DNA of 64,000 nucleotides from NCBI GenBank assembly GCA_000403295.2, contig KE159605.1:775239-839238 (forward strand), in the 5' to 3' direction. Of this stretch, positions 8,681-15,625 are shown piece after piece (position 1 is the first letter of the stretch; each line of letters opens with the position of its first letter). The notes under the pieces were generated by a model. It was not told the DNA's origin, made no database searches, and saw only the letters and a program-made list of their open reading frames with translations. This DNA comes from Lachnospiraceae bacterium M18-1. GTDB taxonomy: Bacteria > Bacillota > Clostridia > Lachnospirales > Lachnospiraceae. The position numbers and the translations under genes were made by a program.

Positions 8681-8709
8681 ATTCTAGCAAAGACAATATG
8701 TAAAGTCAA
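8681..8709 (-). promoter_or_regulatory. Promoter of the nucleoside kinase gene
   Basis: Minus strand TTGACT (8709-8704), 17-bp spacer, TAGAAT (8686-8681). The predicted transcript start near 8675 gives a leader of about 190 nt before the start codon. Confidence 0.65.
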
Positions 8710-8726
8710 TACTGACCGGAAATTTG

Positions 8727-9872
8727 TCAGGATAATATCTGCCATGGATCTGTAAAGCGCAAAAAAGCCTCGTAAAATCTTTTTTCCTTTTCTTCTTCAC
8801 TATTTTTAGGTATTCCCAATCTACTAAGTGCCTTTTGAACTGCTTCTTTTGCCGAATGTACGGAATCTCCTAATACATCACTTCCACCTCCATTATACGC
8901 ATTTTCCATCGACATGACAAATAGCTTTGTTAATCGGGTGAGCATGCCTTCAGAATTCATTGCCATGCCATTCACACCGCTTTCTTTTTCTGCTTTTTTC
9001 CAGGCCTCTTTTACTTCACCGGGTGCATCTGGTCCCAAAGTCTCTAAGCCATCAAATGATTTTCTTGTTTTCTTTCCTTTTTCATTGCCAGATTTTAGTT
9101 TGCCCAAAATTTGAGCCAGTCTGCCGCTGCTCTCTTTTTGTTTTTCATAGTATGATCTCACCTTAGATATATCAGATGCCCGAACCGATGATTTTCCATC
9201 CAATAATGCCTGAATCCAATAGTCATACATCATTTCTTCGTTCTGAAACCGGCTCAGGTAATTGTTCCCACTGTTCAGCCACTGGGAGAAATGCCCATTT
9301 GCTGCAATGATAACATTAGCTGCCGGATCTCCCTGACATAAGAACTGATTTTCAACATCCTCATGAGAAATCACATTCATGCCTGATAATTCTGCCATTA
9401 AATTGTAAAATTCAGTTTTCGACATATTTTCTACATCATACTTTTCCTGCAGATAATGAATCTGATCCTCTGTAAGTTCGCTGGTGCCATCGGCATTCCA
9501 ATTGATCTTCTCATCCAATTTGATGCCCAATATTTCACAAAATGTTTTACTGATGGATTCATAATCATATTCTTCCGCAGATTGCGCTGACTCTTCTTTT
9601 TCTTCTATCTTATTTTCCAATGGATGATTTCTGCTGCGCAAAAAAAGTTCCTGTTCCAACGCATCCTGATATTGCGCCACTATTTCCCTTGCATCCGAAG
9701 CAGATGCATTTTTAATTGACTTATCTGATTCCGCGGAAGCAGGCGCATCACTTACTGAATTTATAGATCTACAAGAAAAAAAACTATATTCTCCCTTTTT
9801 TTGTTTTATCCCAAAATGAGTCTGATATTGAGGTTGTCTGCTGCAAGAATCCTGAAAGCTTATTCTGCTCAT
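8727..9872 (-). CDS. Unrecognised 381-aa soluble protein
   Basis: ATG 9872 is preceded by AGGAG at good spacing, and codon use and length argue for a real gene. No signal peptide or membrane segment is visible. The first about 100 residues are polar and low-complexity (many Ser, Ala, Glu). The rest appears largely helical, with charged stretches KLKSGNEKGKKTRKSF and NSEEEKEKRFYEAFLRF and a compact aromatic segment NEEMMYDYWIQALLDGK. The N-terminal residues are rich in Gln, Ser and Cys (SFQDSCSRQPQYQTHFG). I do not recognise a domain. It stands alone on the minus strand with about 380 bp of AT-rich DNA upstream. The lower GC than its neighbours would fit transfer, but I did not compute it. Confidence 0.7.
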   Translation of the reverse strand: MSRISFQDSCSRQPQYQTHFGIKQKKGEYSFFSCRSINSVSDAPASAESDKSIKNASASDAREIVAQYQDALEQELFLRSRNHPLENKIEEKEESAQSAEEYDYESISKTFCEILGIKLDEKINWNADGTSELTEDQIHYLQEKYDVENMSKTEFYNLMAELSGMNVISHEDVENQFLCQGDPAANVIIAANGHFSQWLNSGNNYLSRFQNEEMMYDYWIQALLDGKSSVRASDISKVRSYYEKQKESSGRLAQILGKLKSGNEKGKKTRKSFDGLETLGPDAPGEVKEAWKKAEKESGVNGMAMNSEGMLTRLTKLFVMSMENAYNGGGSDVLGDSVHSAKEAVQKALSRLGIPKNSEEEKEKRFYEAFLRFTDPWQILS

Positions 9873-10250
9873 AATGTTCTCCTATTCTAGATTGAGTGTT
9901 CTCGAAAATACTCATACTTTTCAAAATCTGTTTTTTAGTTACTATTCACAGTAACGTTTTTTTCAATTAATCCGTCATTCATAATTGACACTACTCTTCA
10001 TAAAAGTCCATAGTGAAAAACAGATATGTTTTTAATATCATTTAATTTGATACATGTTTGCCCTCTTATCTTTTTCTCATGGAAAACCTGAGTCAGCAGA
10101 TCCAAATATCTTGTCTGGATTTTCTATAGCATATCCCATTCACATCACCCCCCTTCCTTAATCCCATAAATAAACTGTCTGTAAGACCTTAAAGTTTGTG
10201 CTGCTGCTAACATAAAAAACCATCTGGTTCATTATATTTTAAATCTGCTG
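9873..10250. other. AT-rich gene-poor stretch
   Basis: 378 bp between the unknown gene and the permease remnant. It must hold the promoter of the gene at 8727-9872, but I cannot single out one good -35/-10 pair. It contains a short hairpin GTTACTATTCACAGTAAC (about 9938-9955), reminiscent of the ends of the palindromic repeat family, and one short reading frame with a good ribosome site (10077-10139). Nothing else is recognisable. Confidence 0.5.
10077..10139 (-). CDS. Possible 20-residue peptide
   Basis: A 20-codon frame, MGYAIENPDKIFGSADSGFP, starts at ATG 10139 and is preceded by AAGGAAGGGGGGTG with 8-bp spacing, a much stronger ribosome site than expected by chance. It is not similar to any AgrD-type or bacteriocin precursor I know. 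It may be a real short peptide, a leader, or a remnant. Confidence 0.2.
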   Translation of the reverse strand: MGYAIENPDKIFGSADSGFP

Positions 10251-10478
10251 TCATATGTTATTTCTGGTTTTATTATACTTTATACTATTTGCTTTTTCAA
10301 CCCCGCAACATTTCATCCCTGCGATTTTCATCAGGTCTTTTGTCTGAAACCCTATTTTTCTCAGAGCGATAAAGTCCCGTTTCTTTTCAAAAAAACGATT
10401 ATAAATTTTCTCCTCATCGGCAAACCGGACCACTGCGTTTACCCGCCCATTTTTCTCTCTGAGAGTTTTTTCTTTCAT
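10251..10478 (-). pseudogene. Possible remnant of an FtsX/MacB-type ABC permease
   Basis: A 75-codon frame 16 bp after the sensor kinase, without a clear ribosome site. Its middle part, KKRDFIALRKIGFQTKDLMK, resembles the cytoplasmic segment that follows a membrane helix in FtsX-type permeases (pattern RR-E/D-F-x-x-L-R-x-I-G). No membrane helices remain around it. Because a GHKL/LytTR pair lies just upstream and a BceAB-like transporter lies by the second pair, I infer that a transporter once stood here and has decayed. The match is short and made by eye. Confidence 0.35.
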
Positions 10479-10494
10479 AAAAAAATCAATGGGT

Positions 10495-11787
10495 TTACTC
10501 TGAAATGCTCTCTGGATGTAATGAAATGTTCAGCAGCACATTCAAAAAAAACCGCTGTCCCACTTTTTCTGTCAGCATCGCACCATTATATTTTTCCGCC
10601 ACCGATTTGATATTGGAAAGCCCGATTCCCGCTGGAGGCAACGGTTCATCTAAACAGGTGTTTTCAAATGCCAGCATATAGAAATCGCCCTGCCGCTCTC
10701 CGCTAATACGAATTGACTTTACTCCCTCGGTCAACCGGCACGCATTGATTGCATTATCCAAAGCGTTTGCAAAAATCACGCACAGATCAAAATCTTCTAT
10801 CCCACAGGGCCTTGGCAGTAACAGAGAAATCTCTGCTGTAATTTCCTTTGCCAGTCCCAATTTTTCACTCAACAAAATATCCACTACCGGATTGCCGGTT
10901 TGGTATGGAAAAGACAGGGAAGTTGAAACCGTTTTCATCTTGTTCAGGTATGCTTTGCTTTCATCCAGTTCTCCATGATTTAACAGCCCATTAAGTACAG
11001 ACAAGTGATTAGCAATATCATGGCGAAATGCCTTCGTTTGTTCGTAACGCATTTGTGCCTCGGCAATATAGTTTTTTTGTGCTTGGGTTGCCTGCTCCAA
11101 AGATCGTAACGCCGCCTGCGTTTGAAAGCTGTGACAGATGTGTTGGTAGGCATACAGTGTGCAAAGCAACGCGGCCAGCCCCAGGATTTGCATGACGAAT
11201 AACGCACTGTGTTTTCCGATCTCCCCTAACGAAATGTAGGAGGGTAAGACGGTATATGAAGTTTGCAGAATATACAGTTCGGCAGCAAAGAAAAACAGTC
11301 CGGGAAATAGCAGCAAACCGACATACGGCATTTGGGGATCTTCTGTCAGAGATAGACATTTCAATACCGCACCGCAGCAACAGGCGCAGACTGCAAAAAC
11401 GGACAGCGTTGCTAAAAGAAGTAACAGATACAGCAGTTTTTTCCCGACCATACGGGATAATAGTATTACCTCTACCGAGTTGACAATACCGAAAGAAAGC
11501 TGAGAAATATAAACTGCCAAAATTGCAGCAGCCCAGGATATAAATCGCCGGTTTTGCAAAGCCAGACGGCTCACGCTGTATAGTAGAAGCAGCTCCGCAC
11601 CGACGGGCAGCACATCGTGAAAGTCGAATGTAGTGAAAAACCATTGTATGGTACAGAGCAGAAAAAAGTAGATTACGAAGTGCCATATTTTCTGTTTCTT
11701 CCCGGTCAGACGGCTGACAAACGCAATGTGCACTGCACTTAGCCCAAGCAGGCAAAGACCGTCAAGGCATAGGCTGAAATAATCCAT
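10495..11787 (-). CDS. GHKL-family sensor histidine kinase (pair A)
   Basis: 430-aa membrane kinase of the AgrC/LytS-like GHKL group. About six membrane helices fill residues 1-215. A coiled segment leads to the phospho-acceptor box FRHDIANHLSVLNGLL (about residues 252-267). The ATP-binding domain shows the N box FANALDNAINAC and the G box GIGLSNIKSVAEKYNG. It starts 1 bp after the response regulator stop, so the two are translated together. The signal is unknown; kinases of this group often sense peptides. Its transporter partner seems lost (see 10251-10478). Confidence 0.9.
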   Translation of the reverse strand: MDYFSLCLDGLCLLGLSAVHIAFVSRLTGKKQKIWHFVIYFFLLCTIQWFFTTFDFHDVLPVGAELLLLYSVSRLALQNRRFISWAAAILAVYISQLSFGIVNSVEVILLSRMVGKKLLYLLLLLATLSVFAVCACCCGAVLKCLSLTEDPQMPYVGLLLFPGLFFFAAELYILQTSYTVLPSYISLGEIGKHSALFVMQILGLAALLCTLYAYQHICHSFQTQAALRSLEQATQAQKNYIAEAQMRYEQTKAFRHDIANHLSVLNGLLNHGELDESKAYLNKMKTVSTSLSFPYQTGNPVVDILLSEKLGLAKEITAEISLLLPRPCGIEDFDLCVIFANALDNAINACRLTEGVKSIRISGERQGDFYMLAFENTCLDEPLPPAGIGLSNIKSVAEKYNGAMLTEKVGQRFFLNVLLNISLHPESISE

Positions 11788-11788
11788 A

Positions 11789-12508
11789 TCAAAAATCCCT
11801 CTCTTTCATATAACGCAAAAGAGCCTGCGTTAAATCTCGCTCACGCAATCTGGAAACAGGGATTTTATCGCCTTGTGACAGCATGACCTGTCCGGCATTG
11901 CATCCGCGGACATACTCAAGATTGACGAGATAACTTCTGTGACACCTGAAAAACCGCCTGTCAAGGCGCTGTTCCATATCTTCCAGCTTGTCATAGTAGT
12001 CAACGATTTTTCCGTCATTTTTGTGGATATAAATTTTTCGGCCTTGTACCTCGCAGTATAAAATCTGTTCCAACAAAATGACCTCGCAGGAAGTTCCTCG
12101 CTGTATAACAATGCTTTTGGCCTCTTTCGACTGTAAAGATATGATTACCCTGTCCATGGTCCTCTTGAAATGACCGCTATCCAATGGTTTGATTAAATAA
12201 TCGAACGCCTCCACTTCAAAGGCATCAAAAACGTACTCTTTCAAAACGGTCACAAAAATCAATATACTATGATTTTTCCTTTGGCGGAGCATTTTAGCGG
12301 TTTCCATCCCGTTTAAATATTCCATTTGAATATCGAGGAAAATCACATCAAAATCACAGCCGTTTTCCAAAAGAGACCGGCCGTTTGAAAAGCTGCTGGC
12401 ACAGTACGAAGTGAGCCGCTTTTCTTGCATATATTGTGAAAGTTGATTTGTAATCTCCTGTGCCATAACCGGCTCATCATCACAAATTGCGAATTTTATC
12501 ATTTTCAT
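11789..12508 (-). CDS. LytTR-family response regulator (pair A)
   Basis: 239 aa: an N-terminal receiver domain (KFAICDDEP acidic pocket, phosphorylatable Asp in DVIFLDIQM, conserved Lys in DYLIKPLD) and a C-terminal LytTR DNA-binding domain (about residues 135-235, with FFRCHRSYLVNLEYV). I chose ATG 12508; ATG 12502 is also possible, and longer in-frame starts would run into the repeat at 12593-12629. It is directly followed by its kinase. LytTR regulators bind direct repeats upstream of target promoters; no clear site was identified here. Confidence 0.9.
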   Translation of the reverse strand: MKMIKFAICDDEPVMAQEITNQLSQYMQEKRLTSYCASSFSNGRSLLENGCDFDVIFLDIQMEYLNGMETAKMLRQRKNHSILIFVTVLKEYVFDAFEVEAFDYLIKPLDSGHFKRTMDRVIISLQSKEAKSIVIQRGTSCEVILLEQILYCEVQGRKIYIHKNDGKIVDYYDKLEDMEQRLDRRFFRCHRSYLVNLEYVRGCNAGQVMLSQGDKIPVSRLRERDLTQALLRYMKERDF

Positions 12509-12592
12509 CACCACGTTTCTTAACAGAATAACAGATATGGGATAAAAGAACAATCCCATTGTATCGAAATGGTCCTGATTTGTAATGAAATG

Positions 12593-12629
12593 GTTACAGT
12601 TCACGGCCCAACCGGCCGCGAACTGTAAC
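12593..12629. repeat. Solo left-end hairpin of the palindromic element family
   Basis: GTTACAGTTCACGGCC, a 5-base linker and GGCCGCGAACTGTAAC form a hairpin matching the left end of the copies at 536 and 51156. The right part of the element is absent and no target duplication is seen. It lies over the 3' end of the kinase gene at 12594-13928 and supplies its last codons and the TAA stop. Confidence 0.8.
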
Positions 12630-13928
12630 CTGCTCAGACGTGCGCCGCAGCGGCATACAGGCCGCAAGTACAAACCGATCCCCCTGCGCCTTTGCCTCCA
12701 GCGACCCGCCGTATCTGGCCGCGATCTCCCGCATACCGGGGATTCCGAACCCGTGCCTGCCGCTGTCCGGCTTTGTGGTTTTCAGCCGGCCGTCAATCTC
12801 CCCGCCAAACCCGTTTACCACCTTGAGCATGAACATCCCCTTATCGCACCGGCACCGCAGGGAAATCTTTTGATCCTCTGCCGAAACGGCGGCGCGTATG
12901 GCATTGTCCAGGGCATTTCCGATCAGGGAGCACAAATCGATGTCCGCAATGGAAATCCTCTCTTCCAGCAAAATCCGAAAATCGTAGTCCAGCCCTTTTT
13001 GCAGGATCAGATCCACTTTGGAACAGAGGAGCGCATTGACCGCCTCATTTTCACAGAAGCGCGCCTTCTGCCCCGGCTGCACTTCCCCCAGCAGGCCGTC
13101 CAGATACGCGGCAGCCTCCCCCGGCTTGCCCCCTGCAAGCAATCCCCGGAGGGTAAACAGATGATTCTTCATATCATGACGGACATGCCGGATTCGGGTT
13201 TCCTCCTGCCTAAGGCTCTCGTAATAGTCTTCCCGCAGTTCCAAAAGATGCACAGCCCTCTCCATCTGCTCATAATCCGCAAGTGCGGAAACCGCAGCCA
13301 GGATGGTGAAGGACGTCAGAAACACAGAAGGCAGAATGACCAGCCCCATCGCCCAGATCTGGACATACGCGGGATCACCGAAGCGTTCGCTCATACCCAG
13401 GGTGACCAGCGCGGCCAAAGTCCCCAGCGGCATCAGCGAAAACCAGAAAAGAATCTTCCAGAGCCGCTTCGGCAGATACACCCATTTCTCCGGCAGTTTC
13501 CTTTTCAGATAAAAAAAGATCAGGATATAAGAGACGCACCTGCATCCGTCAAAAACCATTCTGGAGCTGCTCGTGTATGGCCCGACACCTTCCAGGTAGG
13601 TGCCGAAAAAGGCGCTGAGGGACATTTCCAGACAGAAGAACGTAAACACCGTACAGAGACGCCCATATCTGTTTCCCTGCGTACAGAGCATAACCGTCCC
13701 GATAAAGGGAGGGGCGGTCAGGAGCAGATTTTCATCTCCCAGCCAGATGGGCATGAAGCTGCTGATGCCAAACGCGGCGAACAGGACCAGTTTGCAGATC
13801 CAGTTCTGCCGCGGCTGTATATAACGGACAAATAACCGGTAAATGCAGAATCCGCCGAGCAGGATACAGACCATACTGTAAAGCCACTCCAACATCCCCC
13901 AGGGTTCTATGATATAAACAGATTCCAT
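12594..13928 (-). CDS. GHKL-family sensor histidine kinase (pair B)
   Basis: 444 aa with about six membrane helices (residues 1-225), the phospho-acceptor box HVRHDMKNHLFTLRGLL (about 250-266), N box LIGNALDNAIRAA, and G box HGFGIPGMREIAARYGG. GGAGG precedes ATG 13928, 2 bp after the regulator stop. The last residues, after the domain end LAACMPL, include QVTVRGRLGREL, which are encoded by the palindromic repeat at 12593-12629, so the natural C-terminus has been replaced or extended. By position it should serve the divergent ABC transporter at 14879-17761. Confidence 0.9.
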   Translation of the reverse strand: MESVYIIEPWGMLEWLYSMVCILLGGFCIYRLFVRYIQPRQNWICKLVLFAAFGISSFMPIWLGDENLLLTAPPFIGTVMLCTQGNRYGRLCTVFTFFCLEMSLSAFFGTYLEGVGPYTSSSRMVFDGCRCVSYILIFFYLKRKLPEKWVYLPKRLWKILFWFSLMPLGTLAALVTLGMSERFGDPAYVQIWAMGLVILPSVFLTSFTILAAVSALADYEQMERAVHLLELREDYYESLRQEETRIRHVRHDMKNHLFTLRGLLAGGKPGEAAAYLDGLLGEVQPGQKARFCENEAVNALLCSKVDLILQKGLDYDFRILLEERISIADIDLCSLIGNALDNAIRAAVSAEDQKISLRCRCDKGMFMLKVVNGFGGEIDGRLKTTKPDSGRHGFGIPGMREIAARYGGSLEAKAQGDRFVLAACMPLRRTSEQVTVRGRLGREL

Positions 13929-13930
13929 GT

Positions 13931-14647
13931 TCAGTCCTCCAACGCCGCATACGTGAGTGCCATCATGGCCGATTCCCTGCAGGAGCGGCTCACAGGCAGC
14001 ACGGCATCTCCGATATGGACCTCCGCTGCTGAAACCTCCTCCACTGCCGGGGCATACACAAGATACCTCTGATGAATCCGAACAAACTGTCTTCCAAGCC
14101 GGGACGCTACATGATCCAGTTTGTCGTAAAACACATATTCCCTCTCCGCTGTCACGCAGGTAACCATTCTCCGTTCCGAATAAAAATAGAGAATCTTTTT
14201 ATAAGGAATCCGGTAGGTCACCTCCCCGTATTTGCAAAAAAACGTACTGTTTTCATTCTGGTACAGCTTCGCCAGAATACGGTCCGCAATGGGTTCCAAC
14301 TGAGGTTTTTTCACCGGCTTCATGAGATAGGCCAGCGCCCCCACGGAGTACCCGTCAAAAACCCGATCCGAGTAGCTGGTGACAAAGACCAGATCCAGCC
14401 GGTCGTCCGCTTTCCGTATCCTCTGGGCCGTTTCCATCCCGTCCATACCTGTCATTTTGATGTCCAGAAACAGGACGTCCAATTCCCCTCTGTGGGCCGA
14501 AAGCCAGCGCAGCGCCCGTTCCCCGGAAGAAAATTCCACAGTCGTACTCATAAGCCCCCTGCCCTCAAAAATCTGCTCCAGCGCGGCACGAAGCATCAGC
14601 CTGGCATCATAGATATCATCACATATTCCGATCCGGATCACGATCAT
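13931..14647 (-). CDS. LytTR-family response regulator (pair B)
   Basis: 238 aa: receiver domain (RIGICDD, Asp in LFLDIKMTG, Lys in YLMKPVKKP) and LytTR DNA-binding domain (about 135-235, FVRIHQRYLVYAPAVEEV). The start is ATG 14647 because GGAGGGG precedes it; an upstream in-frame ATG at 14683 lacks a ribosome site. It is divergent from the ABC transporter genes with a 231-bp shared promoter region, the usual arrangement for a regulator that controls the transporter. No clear LytTR direct repeat was identified in that region. Confidence 0.9.
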   Translation of the reverse strand: MIVIRIGICDDIYDARLMLRAALEQIFEGRGLMSTTVEFSSGERALRWLSAHRGELDVLFLDIKMTGMDGMETAQRIRKADDRLDLVFVTSYSDRVFDGYSVGALAYLMKPVKKPQLEPIADRILAKLYQNENSTFFCKYGEVTYRIPYKKILYFYSERRMVTCVTAEREYVFYDKLDHVASRLGRQFVRIHQRYLVYAPAVEEVSAAEVHIGDAVLPVSRSCRESAMMALTYAALED

Positions 14648-14878
14648 CCCCTCCTTTTTCTGCCTGTCGCACAGAACATCCATTTCCCGTATCAGGCAAT
14701 TTTATCTTACCATAAATCCGAATTTGTATAAAACCAAACTTTACATGAAACTTGCCGTTTTTGATGAAATTGCTCCTCCTCCTGCAGACATTGACCTGTC
14801 CCCTGCCATAAATGACATGCCCTTTTGAAATGAAACCGCCTTTGTGCTACGCTTCCCTGCAGAAAGGAAGTGATATTT

Positions 14879-15619
14879 ATGCTGCAGGTTTTAAAACTGC
14901 AAAAAAGTTATGGTGCAGGCAATACCATCTATCCCGTCCTCAAAGGGGTCTCTTTCACGGTTATGGACGGGGAATTTGCGGCGGTCATGGGAAGCTCCGG
15001 CTCCGGAAAGACCACCCTTTTGAACTGCATCTCCCGGTATATACCGGTTGATTCCGGAAAGGTGAAGCTGGGGGATACAGACTTAAGCCTTTTGGACGAA
15101 ACACAGATCGCAAGAGTCCGCAGCCGGGAACTGGGATTTGTATTCCAGGATTTTCTCCTTCTGGACGGGCTGACGGTGAGGCAGAACATCCTCCTCCCGG
15201 CCATCATCGGCAATACCATATCCGATGCCGCCGAGGAACAGGCGGACCATCTGTGCACCATTTTCGGAATCGAAAAAATCTGTGAAAAATACCCTGCGGA
15301 AATCTCCGGCGGCGAGAAACAGCGCACCGCAGTTGCCAGGGCCCTGATCAACCACCCACAGCTCATTCTTGCGGATGAGCCCACCGGGAATCTGGATTCC
15401 AAGTCCGCCAGGGCCGTAATCGACACGTTTCTCCAGGCCAGGGATTCCCTGTCCGCCACCATTTTCATGGTCACACACGATTCGTTTGCGGCCAGCTTCT
15501 GCGACAAGGTCATCATATTACAGGATGGACTGGTCTGGAAGGAATTATTACGGGACGGAAGAGAACGGCGCGCGTTCCAGGACGAACTGCTGAATGCGAT
15601 AAGGGAGATGGGAAGGTGA
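14879..15619 (+). CDS. ABC transporter ATP-binding protein (BceA/LolD-like)
   Basis: 246-aa ATPase of the MacB/BceA group: Walker A GSSGSGKTT, Q-loop FVFQDFLLLDGLTV, signature ISGGEKQRTAVARAL, Walker B LILADEPTGNLD, switch His in MVTHD. The start is ATG 14879 with AAAGGAAG 8 bases upstream; a GTG at 14870 overlaps that site. It is followed 6 bp later by its permease. These ATPases power removal or sensing of antimicrobial peptides rather than bulk transport. Confidence 0.92.
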   Translation: MLQVLKLQKSYGAGNTIYPVLKGVSFTVMDGEFAAVMGSSGSGKTTLLNCISRYIPVDSGKVKLGDTDLSLLDETQIARVRSRELGFVFQDFLLLDGLTVRQNILLPAIIGNTISDAAEEQADHLCTIFGIEKICEKYPAEISGGEKQRTAVARALINHPQLILADEPTGNLDSKSARAVIDTFLQARDSLSATIFMVTHDSFAASFCDKVIILQDGLVWKELLRDGRERRAFQDELLNAIREMGR

Positions 15620-15625
15620 TACGAA

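Noticed and set aside
10251..10478. AgrD-like autoinducer peptide after the GHKL kinase
   Set aside because: No amphipathic leader, no cyclisation Cys within an AgrD context, and no AgrB-type protease nearby; the permease-remnant reading fits better.
12585..13835. A 416-codon plus-strand frame through the pair B kinase
   Set aside because: Antisense to a clear GHKL kinase; the composition is Pro/His/Gln-rich, typical of shadow frames.
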